Origin: Candidatus Cloacimonadota bacterium
GTDB taxonomy: Bacteria; Cloacimonadota; Cloacimonadia; Cloacimonadales; TCS61
Assembly: GCA_021108055.1 (NCBI GenBank)
Contig: JAIORR010000168.1
Coordinates: 1-17,136 of the forward strand
Direction of reading: 5' to 3'
Length of the DNA: 17,136 nucleotides
Shown: positions 1 through 6,863 of the stretch, one piece after another
How positions within the stretch are numbered: position 1 is the stretch's first letter
How the letters are laid out: every line of letters starts with the position of its first letter
The notes under the pieces: model-generated
What the model was told of the DNA's origin: nothing
The model's database searches: none
What the model saw: the letters and a program-made list of their open reading frames with translations, nothing else
Program-made: the position numbers and the translations under genes

Positions 1-72
1 GCGGCGCAGGGACTCGAACCCCGGACACTCGGATTATGATTCCGATGCTCTAACCGACTGAGCTACGCCGCC
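1..72 (-). tRNA. tRNA-Met(CAT), elongator type, 3' end off the window
   Basis: On the minus strand the sequence folds as a tRNA. The acceptor strand is GGCGGCG, followed by T8-A9, a D-arm with GCTC/GAGC, an anticodon stem TCGGA/TCCGA and the loop ATCATAA, so the anticodon is CAT (forward bases 36-38). The T-arm is CGGGG-TTCGAGT-CCCTG. Six bases of the 3' acceptor strand are present; the base pairing with G1, the discriminator and any CCA lie before position 1. The expected G1-C72 pair and the lack of a GGG/CCC anticodon stem argue against an initiator. An elongator methionine tRNA is most likely. A lysidine-modified tRNA-Ile2 also has a CAT gene anticodon and cannot be fully excluded. Confidence 0.9.
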
Positions 73-114
73 CTGAATTTATCACATCTATTATTTATTT
101 GTTTATCAAACAGT

Positions 115-322
115 ATTTGAATACGCACAAGGCATACAAGCCTGCGACCGGCAACTAACGGATATGAGTCCAACTCAAAATGAAATCTCTTTTACACTCT
201 ATAAAAAAAATGGTAGCGAGGGCAGGATTTGAATACGCACAAGGCGCACAAGCCTGCGTCCGGCAACCGCCGGATATGAGTCCAACTCAAAATGAAATCT
301 CTTTTACACTCTATAAAAAAAA

Positions 323-338
<16 letters not shown>
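115..338. repeat. 112-bp tandem direct repeat, two copies, carrying a tRNA 3' end
   Basis: Copy A is 115-226 and copy B is 227-338. They differ at about six positions (around 134-135, 148 and 156-158) by hand alignment. The match continues for about seven bases into the initiator tRNA gene (339-345). Each unit ends in the acceptor/T-stem part of the tRNA, preceded by an A-run and a stretch beginning ATATGAGTCC. Each unit also has a short internal direct repeat (CGCACAAGG then a variant). Copy B contains a perfect 6-bp hairpin (TCCGGC/GCCGGA, 259-274) that the substitutions in copy A break. Origin is unknown: slippage or unequal crossover, or repeated use of the tRNA end as an integration site. 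Confidence 0.85.
211..233 (-). pseudogene. Detached 3' end of the initiator tRNA gene
   Basis: These 23 bases are identical to 323-345 and, on the minus strand, spell the T-loop, 3' T-stem strand, acceptor strand and CCA of the initiator tRNA. The rest of a tRNA is missing: the bases upstream on the minus strand resemble only a T-stem strand (CGCAGG) separated by about 19 bases. It cannot make a working tRNA. It is best read as a by-product of the 112-bp tandem duplication or as an attachment-site remnant. A more degraded version sits at about 111-121. Confidence 0.7.
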
Positions 339-399
<61 letters not shown>

Positions 400-411
400 A
401 CATTAGTTGCA

Positions 412-440
412 AATAATTTTAACCTAACTTACGGTGTCAA
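412..440 (-). promoter_or_regulatory. Probable promoter of the initiator tRNA
   Basis: On the minus strand a perfect -35 TTGACA (440-435) is followed 17 bases later by ATTATT (417-412), a modest -10 match. The likely start point is around 405, a few bases before the tRNA 5' end at 399. It lies back to back with a plus-strand TTGACG at 463, giving an inverted GTCAAG/CTTGAC arrangement. Confidence 0.55.
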
Positions 441-462
441 GAAAAAAGGTGCAAGAAAATAC

Positions 463-491
463 TTGACGTTTTTTTCTCTCTAAAACATTTA
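463..491 (+). promoter_or_regulatory. Possible promoter of the rng operon
   Basis: TTGACG (463-468) is a near-consensus -35. The -10 is poor: CATTTA lies at 17-base spacing (486-491) after a T-rich spacer. A transcript would start about 15-20 bases before the rng start codon. Support comes mainly from position and from similar TTGACA elements before other genes in this window. Confidence 0.35.
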
Positions 492-515
492 AAAAACCAT
501 AAAAAAGGAAATTAA

Positions 516-2009
516 ATGTTTTGTGAAATTATTGTGAACGTTCTTTCGTTCGAGAAACGAATAGCTATTCTGGAAGATAATAAATTAGTAGAATTATTTG
601 CAGAAAAAAAAGAAAGTCAATTGCTTGTCAGTAATATATACAAAGGAATCATAAGAAATGTTCTTCCAGGTATGGGAGCGGCATTTGTCGATATCGGTTT
701 GTCCCGGACAGCATTTCTTCATTTCAAAGATATTTCTCCGGATCATATAAAAGGAATTAAGAAAAAATCACTTCTAAAGAAAGATTCTTCCAATATTTCA
801 AAGGTATTATCTGTAGGAGATGAAATCACTGTACAGGTAAAAAAAGATCCTCTTGGTAAAAAAGGAGCAAGAGTAACGAGCAAGTTATCTCTTCCTGGCA
901 AATTTCTGGTTTATATGCCGAATTCAGAGAAAATTGCCATCTCACGAAAAATTTCATCAACTGCCGAAAAGAAAAGGATTAAAACAATACTCGAGAAATT
1001 GAAAGAATCAAGTGTAGGATTAATCGTAAGAACCGATACAGAAAAAATAAGTGAAGAAGATTTCGAACAGGAATATACAGGATTGGAAAAAACGTGGAAA
1101 TTAATTGAAAAGCAAATCAAACATGCAAAAGCTCCGGCTTGTATATACGATGAGAACGACCTTTCATTTTCACTTATTCGAGACCTTTTCAGTTCGTCGG
1201 TTGACAGATTGGTGATAGATGATAAAAAAATAAAAAATAAAATAATTTCCCGCCTTAAACAAATAACTCCCGAGCTTGTAGAACGCATCGAACTTTACCA
1301 GGAAGACTCCCCCATCTTTGATGCTTATGGAATAGAAAAAGAAATTGAAACCATCTTCAACTCTAAAGTCATGCTTCCCAGTGGCGGAAATATCACGATC
1401 CAGCAGACAGAAGCTCTTGTAGCAATAGATGTGAACACAGGCAGCTTTACCGGCGTAGATAATTACGATGATACTATCGAAAAAACCAACATCGAAGCAG
1501 CATACGAATCAGCCCGCCAGATTCGACTGAGAGATTTATGTGGAATCATGGTCATCGATTTTATCGATATGAAAAAAGAAATTAGTAAAAATAAAGTTTT
1601 CTCTGTTTTAAAAAATTCCCTGAAACACGATCGAGCAAGAAATAAAGTCTTCCCTTTCAGCCCACTCGGGCTTGTTGAAATTTCCAGGAAAAGAACACGC
1701 CCGAGTTTGCTGCTTACTTATTCCGAACAATGTCCCTACTGTAATGGAACAGGAAGATTATTGTCCAGAGATTCGGTAACAGTACACATATCACGCTGGT
1801 TGCAAAGAGCAAAATATTTTATAAAGAAAGAACCCCTCAGGATCATTGTTCATAAAAATGTTAAAAATTATATTAAAGAAAATCCTGAGATTTTCAGCGA
1901 TATAAAAAACAATCTTGAATTCGTTATTGATAATCAGATAAAATTTGATAAATTCAAGGTTTTCTCTTCAAAAAACAATATCGAATTAACAGAAACATAT
2001 AATTCTTGA
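516..2009 (+). CDS. rng: Ribonuclease G/E family endoribonuclease
   Basis: This is a single-strand-specific endoribonuclease that processes rRNA precursors and starts mRNA decay in the cytoplasm. The 497 residues match the length of RNase G rather than the longer RNase E, which has a disordered C-terminal scaffold. The start is typical (IIVNVLSFEKRIAILED). An S1 RNA-binding domain spans about residues 35-125. The two catalytic metal-binding aspartates appear as D305 (AIDVNTGSFTG) and D348 (MVIDFIDM). A zinc-link motif CPYCNGTG has C406 and C409, and ISRKRTRPSL precedes it. The start codon follows AAGGA at a normal distance. It lies upstream of rplU and rpmA, an arrangement common in bacteria. 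Family assignment is firm; calling it RNase G rather than E rests on length and the absent C-terminal extension. Confidence 0.95.
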   Translation: MFCEIIVNVLSFEKRIAILEDNKLVELFAEKKESQLLVSNIYKGIIRNVLPGMGAAFVDIGLSRTAFLHFKDISPDHIKGIKKKSLLKKDSSNISKVLSVGDEITVQVKKDPLGKKGARVTSKLSLPGKFLVYMPNSEKIAISRKISSTAEKKRIKTILEKLKESSVGLIVRTDTEKISEEDFEQEYTGLEKTWKLIEKQIKHAKAPACIYDENDLSFSLIRDLFSSSVDRLVIDDKKIKNKIISRLKQITPELVERIELYQEDSPIFDAYGIEKEIETIFNSKVMLPSGGNITIQQTEALVAIDVNTGSFTGVDNYDDTIEKTNIEAAYESARQIRLRDLCGIMVIDFIDMKKEISKNKVFSVLKNSLKHDRARNKVFPFSPLGLVEISRKRTRPSLLLTYSEQCPYCNGTGRLLSRDSVTVHISRWLQRAKYFIKKEPLRIIVHKNVKNYIKENPEIFSDIKNNLEFVIDNQIKFDKFKVFSSKNNIELTETYNS

Positions 2010-2034
2010 CAAGAAAAACCCCTCAAAATTTTTT
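2003..2034 (+). promoter_or_regulatory. TTGACA element inside a 13-bp palindrome before rplU
   Basis: TTGACA (2006-2011) overlaps the rng stop codon and lies within a perfect inverted repeat, TTCTTGACAAGAA (2003-2015). A T-rich segment (TTTTTT at 2029-2034) occupies the -10 position at 17-base spacing but is not a TATAAT match. It could be an internal promoter for rplU-rpmA with a symmetric operator, giving the ribosomal genes expression independent of rng. The evidence is only positional. Confidence 0.3.
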
Positions 2035-2077
2035 AGGTGTTCATTATAAGTGAATTGGTTGGCAGAAAGGAGAAAGA

Positions 2078-2392
2078 ATGTACGCAATAGTTGATTTCAA
2101 AGGAACTCAATTTAAAGTTGAAAAAGATCAAACTATAAAAGTTCCTTACCTAAATCAATATGAAATAGGAACCGAATTTGAGATAGATCGGGTTTTGCTT
2201 TTACAGAAAGATAAAGATACCGTTATCGGGAAACCTACTGTAAAGAACGCTAAAATCATTGCAGAGGTTGTAAGTCACCTGAAAGATAAAAAGATCATAG
2301 TCTTCAAAAAGAAAAGAAGAAAAGGATATGAGAAAAAGCAAGGTCACAGACAAAATTATACTGAAATCAAAATTAAAGATATTATAAATTAG
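2078..2392 (+). CDS. rplU: 50S ribosomal protein L21
   Basis: This is a structural protein of the large ribosomal subunit that binds 23S rRNA. At 104 residues it has the usual bacterial length. It begins MYAIVDFKGTQFKVEKDQ and has the family's typical central segment (VIGKPTV) and lysine-rich C-terminal half (FKKKRRKGYEKKQGHRQ). A clear AAGGAG precedes the start. rpmA follows after nine bases, so the two are almost certainly co-transcribed. The 68-nt gap after rng holds a possible internal promoter but no terminator. Confidence 0.97.
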   Translation: MYAIVDFKGTQFKVEKDQTIKVPYLNQYEIGTEFEIDRVLLLQKDKDTVIGKPTVKNAKIIAEVVSHLKDKKIIVFKKKRRKGYEKKQGHRQNYTEIKIKDIIN

Positions 2393-2401
2393 GAAATTAT
2401 T

Positions 2402-2662
2402 ATGGCACATAAAAAAGGCGTTGGCAGCAGTAAGAACGGAAGAGATAGCAATCCTCAATATCTCGGTGTAAAAAAATATGGTGGCGAACAAGTGCAAGCA
2501 GGAAATATCCTGATTCGTCAAAGAGGTACAAAATTTCATACAGGTTCAAATGTAGGACTCGGAAAAGATTATACCATTTTTAGTCTTATAGACGGATTCG
2601 TTAAATTTGAAACAAAAAAAGCCGGGAAAAAATTCGTTAGTGTATATTCCGAAAGGATCTAA
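2402..2662 (+). CDS. rpmA: 50S ribosomal protein L27
   Basis: This is a large-subunit protein whose N-terminal tail reaches the peptidyl transferase centre. Its 86 residues start directly with MAHKKG, so the mature N-terminus is encoded as such. There is no Firmicutes-type N-terminal extension needing protease removal. Diagnostic stretches include GSSKNGRDSNPQYLGVKKYGG and GNILIRQRGTKFH followed by GLGKDYT. The Shine-Dalgarno AGGAA overlaps the rplU stop codon, which suggests translational coupling. A strong terminator follows, closing the rng-rplU-rpmA unit. Confidence 0.97.
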   Translation: MAHKKGVGSSKNGRDSNPQYLGVKKYGGEQVQAGNILIRQRGTKFHTGSNVGLGKDYTIFSLIDGFVKFETKKAGKKFVSVYSERI

Positions 2663-2679
2663 ACAATAAACATCCATAC

Positions 2680-2706
2680 AAAGCAGCATAACGCTGCTTT
2701 TTTTTT
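2680..2706 (+). terminator. Rho-independent terminator after rpmA
   Basis: An 8-bp perfect stem, AAAGCAGC/GCTGCTTT (2680-2687 with 2693-2700), has a five-base loop ATAAC and runs straight into a T-tract of about nine bases ending at 2706. It lies 18 bases after the rpmA stop codon. Confidence 0.9.
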
Positions 2707-2753
2707 CGCGTTAAAATCAGTTTTAAAATATTAATGTTGAAATTGGAGGTATA

Positions 2754-4484
2754 ATGGCAAGTCAATCAAGTTATGAATATTATGGAAATCTGAAAGATAT
2801 TTCCAGGATCAGAGCTATAGCAGAAACGGTAATGTCAAATCCAAAAGTAAGGAAAATCTCTATCTCAGAAGCCTATGAACTTGCTCTTAAACAACCCGGT
2901 ATTTCCGAAACAGACCTATTGATCTATCCTCCATTTGCAAAAAAACACAACTTACCTGCAGGAGCTAAAGTTATTAATGATTGTCACGGAAAGATAATCG
3001 GAAGAACAGCTCAGGCACGTGTTTTTTATAACAGAATACCGGAAATCGAGAAGAGGAAAGTGGAAGGTGATCTCAGGGAAGCTGTATTTCAATTAGAACA
3101 AAATAAACTTATAAAAGCAGAAGCGATTATCGGTCTCGATAAAGACCTGATGCTCAAAGGTACTGTTGTCACAACTGAATCTGATGCTGCAAATGTTTTC
3201 AACTGGCTTTGCAATTTCACTCCTTTCGACTATCTAAAAGATGAATATAAAAAAAGTAAAAAACTTCCCATACAAGATATAATTATCGTGGCTTATAATA
3301 ATTGGACTTGTGATGATCCCTATTATACAAATATTAATGCACCGCAGCTTGCTATGGTCGATGAAAAGCACAATGTTATATTCAATCTTGGGATGAGATA
3401 TTTCGGAGAAAGAAAAAAGGGAACTTTAACCCTTGCCTGGACTTCCGGTATGAGACTGGGAATGGCTGCCTGTCACGGTGGTATCAAAGAAATCGACTTT
3501 TCAAAATGCGAAGATGATAAATTTCATTCTCTCAAAAAGAGATCGATAGCATTCTACGGTCTTTCCGGAACAGGAAAATCTTCTCATACTAATTCCGCTG
3601 ATAATAATGGAACAATGCCAAAAGGCTTTAAAAAAGTGGTTCTGCATGATGATGCATTCCAGATAGATACAGAAAATAAGGTCTGCCGTGTGTGGGAACC
3701 ATCGCTTTTTGATAAAACGGACAGCCGTGATATCGACCACCCGGACTGGAAATATTGTATTTCGCTGATGAATCATGCTTCAATAAATATTAATGGAAAG
3801 GTCATTCCCGTGGGACTTGATATCCGTCAGGCAAATGGACGAAGTCTTCTGGATAGAGACCTCCTGGGAAAATGGGTAAATAGATGCAGTTTCCCAAAAG
3901 CATTAGCGTGGTTGATGAAAGACACTTCCCTACCTCCAATATTAAAATTAAAAGACACTACCCTGGCTGTGGCTATGGGTGCGGCTCTGGTAACCAGAAG
4001 AAATAGAGCGGAAAACGTAACAGAAGAAGAATTGCAGAAATTAGTCTTTGAACCGTTCGCAAATCCGTTTCGAGTTTATGAACTCTATAAAGATATTGAA
4101 TCTTTCATCAAGGTTATCGAAAATGGTGCAGATTGCTATTCATTCAATTCTGCAGGATACTGGAGATCTTCCGATACGGATATTGAAGATATTGCACTTC
4201 AGGATTCATTGACCCTGCAAACAGAGATCCTTACAGATCAGATTGAATGGCATGACTGGAGTCTGCTTCCAGGTGCGATGATCCCCACAAAAGATTCACT
4301 GGAAATGTTACTCCCCGGATTTTATGATAAATATGACCCTCATAAAAGACAAAACGTAAAAAATTATATCGAGCTTCTGAAAAACAGATTCAAGCAGCGT
4401 CGGAAATTCCTGGAATCTTCTGACCTGAAAGAAAAACCGGAGTTGCTGAAAAAACTAATTCATGTTCTACATATAAATGCATAA
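2754..4484 (+). CDS. Atypical ATP-type phosphoenolpyruvate carboxykinase
   Basis: The family interconverts oxaloacetate plus ATP with phosphoenolpyruvate, CO2 and ADP (gluconeogenesis, or the reverse in some fermenters). Landmarks of the fold are visible. YFGERKKG (residues 216-223) corresponds to the GEMKKG lysine motif. H241 sits in ACHGG at the place of the metal-binding histidine. The P-loop is GLSGTGKSS (269-277, K275). HDDAF (D299, D300) sits at the kinase-2 aspartate site. The later region (SFPKALAWLMKD..LPP) resembles the family's C-terminal lobe. At 576 residues it is some 40 longer than usual, and several otherwise strict motifs are altered, so it belongs to a divergent branch and its exact substrate is not proven. 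The start follows GGAGG (2745-2749). It probably has its own promoter after the rpmA terminator, but none is clear in the 47-bp gap. A pckA-like name would fit if activity is confirmed. Confidence 0.75.
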   Translation: MASQSSYEYYGNLKDISRIRAIAETVMSNPKVRKISISEAYELALKQPGISETDLLIYPPFAKKHNLPAGAKVINDCHGKIIGRTAQARVFYNRIPEIEKRKVEGDLREAVFQLEQNKLIKAEAIIGLDKDLMLKGTVVTTESDAANVFNWLCNFTPFDYLKDEYKKSKKLPIQDIIIVAYNNWTCDDPYYTNINAPQLAMVDEKHNVIFNLGMRYFGERKKGTLTLAWTSGMRLGMAACHGGIKEIDFSKCEDDKFHSLKKRSIAFYGLSGTGKSSHTNSADNNGTMPKGFKKVVLHDDAFQIDTENKVCRVWEPSLFDKTDSRDIDHPDWKYCISLMNHASININGKVIPVGLDIRQANGRSLLDRDLLGKWVNRCSFPKALAWLMKDTSLPPILKLKDTTLAVAMGAALVTRRNRAENVTEEELQKLVFEPFANPFRVYELYKDIESFIKVIENGADCYSFNSAGYWRSSDTDIEDIALQDSLTLQTEILTDQIEWHDWSLLPGAMIPTKDSLEMLLPGFYDKYDPHKRQNVKNYIELLKNRFKQRRKFLESSDLKEKPELLKKLIHVLHINA

Positions 4485-4491
4485 TATGTAG

Positions 4492-4518
4492 TTGGAATAT
4501 TTGTTCCCAAAGTTTTTT
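4492..4518 (+). terminator. Weak terminator candidate after the carboxykinase
   Basis: An imperfect hairpin pairs TTGGAA (4492-4497) with TTCCCAA (4504-4510), with one bulged C and a six-base loop. It is followed after AG by six T (4513-4518). The stem is short and AT-rich, so efficiency would be low. It starts eight bases after the stop codon. Confidence 0.4.
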
Positions 4519-4521
4519 AAA

Positions 4522-4550
4522 TTGACAATATTGTTATATTTAAATTTTTA
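4522..4550 (+). promoter_or_regulatory. Possible promoter of the lipoprotein/barrel operon
   Basis: A perfect -35 TTGACA (4522-4527) precedes a very AT-rich stretch. At 17-base spacing the -10 position reads TTTTTA (4545-4550), which is not a good TATAAT match. The downstream edge overlaps an 8-bp inverted repeat (4547-4564). Confidence 0.4.
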
Positions 4551-4564
4551 TCAGTTCTGATAAA
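4547..4564. repeat. 18-bp perfect inverted repeat, operator-like
   Basis: TTTATCAG and CTGATAAA are exact reverse complements separated by TT. The repeat overlaps the presumed -10/start region and lies 50 bases before the lipoprotein start codon. It could be a binding site for a dimeric regulator. In RNA it could form a 7-bp hairpin with a GTTC loop. Neither role is shown by the sequence alone. Confidence 0.5.
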
Positions 4565-4614
4565 TTTTATTATAGAAATTGTAAATCAAACAAAAATTCC
4601 TAATAGGAGGGAAA

Positions 4615-5001
4615 ATGAAAAAAAACAAAGTTGTGATCATTCTGTTTATTCTAATTGCAGCATTTCTTTTCTGGGCTTGCTCGGAAAAAGATCCAATCGG
4701 AATTGAACAATTGACGTTAACTAACCCGGATGGAAATCCCCCTGTTCTAACTAATCTTCAGGTGGTTGGAGACAGTGTCTTGATCGAATGGGTAGATAAT
4801 GCTACTTTCGACAGTGAATTCAATATCTACCGGAAAATCGAAGCAGGAAGTTTTTCCCAGATCGCTGCGATCGATTCTATGTATTATGAATACTATGATA
4901 CATACGACTTCGAAGACAGCACAAATGCTACGTATTACATTGAAACTATCGGACCTGATTTCACACAGCAATCTAATCAGGTTGAAATACTGATCGACTG
5001 A
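4615..5001 (+). CDS. Small lipoprotein with a fibronectin type III-like domain
   Basis: The protein has 128 residues. A hydrophobic signal ends in a lipobox (FWAC, Cys22), so the mature protein should be lipid-anchored, probably in the outer membrane or periplasm. Residues about 40-125 look like one FN3-type beta-sandwich: PPVLTNLQVVGDSVLIEW, then DSEFNIYRKIEAGSFSQIA, then TYYIETIG and SNQVEI at the end. Such a domain usually mediates protein or polysaccharide contact. The start follows AGGAGGG. Only 14 bases separate it from the next gene, a barrel-like protein, so the two are probably co-expressed and may work together at the cell surface. The specific function is not recognised. Confidence 0.8.
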   Translation: MKKNKVVIILFILIAAFLFWACSEKDPIGIEQLTLTNPDGNPPVLTNLQVVGDSVLIEWVDNATFDSEFNIYRKIEAGSFSQIAAIDSMYYEYYDTYDFEDSTNATYYIETIGPDFTQQSNQVEILID

Positions 5002-5015
5002 AGAAGGAGAAAAAA

Positions 5016-6758
5016 ATGAAAAAAATAATAATCTTAACCGTGATCTTTATTGTTGGAATTATGAGTGTGGCAAATGCCCAAACTCTTTCTTTCAGAAACA
5101 GGGCATTGGGAAGTGTTATAGACGATGACCTCGATCTTATTTATGATCCTATCGAATTGAAATTCGTTAAAGGAAGCAGACTTTATACAAACCTGAGTAA
5201 CCTGACATCTTCCAATGAAAATGTGTTTGATAATGTAACCGACGATACATATCTTATCGGATTCTCCGGTAAGTGTCCTCTCGTCGAAAATTTATGGCGT
5301 GCCATTTTAATTGAATTTGAGAATTCGAAGAATTCCAATGATGTAAGTATCGACTCCGATCTGGACGGATATGATGACATCTTTGGGTCGGGAACATTGA
5401 TCGACGAATTTACTGCATATGAAGATACCAGTGGTGATGATATTTATGATTCACTCACAAAGATATCACAGGAAGAAAGTGATTTCACCGAAATGAGTTC
5501 TATTAATTTCATCCTTAATCATACTTATGATCTTGGTTCAGCCGTGATCGGCGGCAGAATTAAATATTCCCAATCTTGTTATGACCATTATTTGGATTAT
5601 AACCTTGATTTCACTCATCGTAATATCATAGAGGATTTTGTTGATATGACAATGGATGGTTTTGAAGATGAAGATTATACTAACGAATATTCTACATTCG
5701 ATTTTTTAGGTTCAGTGCTTCTACCGGATGTAAATGGATATGAAATTCGCGGTGACGTGAACTATAATTCATCAAATTCATCCTGGAATGAAGATGAAAT
5801 TGAAGAATTTAGAATAGATGAGTTCGATCAGGATATAGCAGGCTTAGAAAATTACGAAACCGAACAGCAAACCTTTGAACTGATCGATGAAGAAATAGGA
5901 AGTTCCTTTGCGATCGGTGGTTCTATCAGAAAAACTTTCAACCAGGCAACAGAAAGAAAAAATGATGGATACTGGAAAATTGGTGCTGGAGTAAATTTCG
6001 GTTCATTTGATTACACAGATTCGGAAAAAACGATCGGGACCTATACTGAAAAATTTCTCGATCCAGAAGATTCACTCAATGTAGATTACATTGAAACATT
6101 CACAGAAACAGAAAATATAACCAATGATGGAACAAACGAAACTTTCGGATATATTATCAAAGGTAAAGTAAATATTCCTTTAGATGAAAAGGTTTATTTT
6201 GGAATCGGCGGTTCATTGACCTATAATCAATCTAAACGTGAAACAGATTATACCGAATCAATGGAAAACATTGAAGACTTTGAAGTCCTCGATGAAGAAG
6301 CAACTGCTGCTGACTACACGATCACAGAAACCTGCAGTATGACTGGCGATAGAACTTATGAATTCGACCAGACAGTTCTGACCCTTCCTGTTGGTATCGA
6401 ATATAAATTCACAAACAACAATAAATGGGCTGGAAGATTCGGTGCTATTTTCAGGAATGTGTTCTCAAATGCAAATGATGCCATTCAAATTACAGGTACT
6501 CCCGTACCGTTTACAACTCTATCAGAATATGGTGATGGAACAAATGATGTCTTGATAGAAGATAATATTTATGAATCTATCAGTGAACACAGAAATTCAG
6601 CCTACAGCGATACAGATTTCTATTATGGTCTTGGATTCAATCCTACAGACAGATTGCAGATAGACCTGTTAGGTTATTTTGGTTTTGCAGATAATTCACT
6701 ACTGGATGCAGAGTTCTATCGAAATTTAAGATTATCTTTCACTCTATCATTCGACTAA
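5016..6758 (+). CDS. Predicted outer-membrane beta-barrel protein, function unknown
   Basis: The protein has 580 residues. A signal peptide (residues 1 to about 22, cleavage after ANA) is followed by alternating aromatic and polar strands typical of an outer-membrane barrel. Examples are YDLGSAVIGGRIKYSQS, GYWKIGAGVNFGSFDYTD and VYFGIGGSLTYNQSKRETDY. It ends in an aromatic-containing strand (LRLSFTLSFD) like the beta-signal read by the BAM assembly machinery. The protein is strikingly acidic, with Asp/Glu-rich segments such as DSDLDGYDDIF (about residues 110-120) that could bind calcium. The start follows AAGGAG. It is the second gene of a pair with the FN3 lipoprotein and is closed by a terminator. 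No named family is recognised. Whether it is a pore, an adhesin or a structural protein cannot be told. Confidence 0.75.
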   Translation: MKKIIILTVIFIVGIMSVANAQTLSFRNRALGSVIDDDLDLIYDPIELKFVKGSRLYTNLSNLTSSNENVFDNVTDDTYLIGFSGKCPLVENLWRAILIEFENSKNSNDVSIDSDLDGYDDIFGSGTLIDEFTAYEDTSGDDIYDSLTKISQEESDFTEMSSINFILNHTYDLGSAVIGGRIKYSQSCYDHYLDYNLDFTHRNIIEDFVDMTMDGFEDEDYTNEYSTFDFLGSVLLPDVNGYEIRGDVNYNSSNSSWNEDEIEEFRIDEFDQDIAGLENYETEQQTFELIDEEIGSSFAIGGSIRKTFNQATERKNDGYWKIGAGVNFGSFDYTDSEKTIGTYTEKFLDPEDSLNVDYIETFTETENITNDGTNETFGYIIKGKVNIPLDEKVYFGIGGSLTYNQSKRETDYTESMENIEDFEVLDEEATAADYTITETCSMTGDRTYEFDQTVLTLPVGIEYKFTNNNKWAGRFGAIFRNVFSNANDAIQITGTPVPFTTLSEYGDGTNDVLIEDNIYESISEHRNSAYSDTDFYYGLGFNPTDRLQIDLLGYFGFADNSLLDAEFYRNLRLSFTLSFD

Positions 6759-6781
6759 TTTGTTAAGGTAAGTTAAATATA

Positions 6782-6817
6782 CAAGCGGTATTCAATTGAA
6801 TGCCGCTTGCCTTTTTT
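6782..6817 (+). terminator. Rho-independent terminator after the barrel gene
   Basis: A 12-bp stem pairs 6782-6793 with 6798-6809. Its core is CAAGCGG/CCGCTTG, with one G-T pair and a four-base AATT loop. It is followed by CC and six T (6812-6817). It ends the 4615-6758 unit. Confidence 0.9.
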
Positions 6818-6863
6818 ATATACACTTATCTTTGTCTTTAATTAATTTGTTCAAGGAGTCCTG

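Noticed and set aside
2711..2726. TTAAAA-TCAG-TTTTAA inverted repeat before the carboxykinase gene
   Set aside because: A/T-only arms of six bases are expected by chance in such AT-rich DNA, and no promoter boxes are clear around it.
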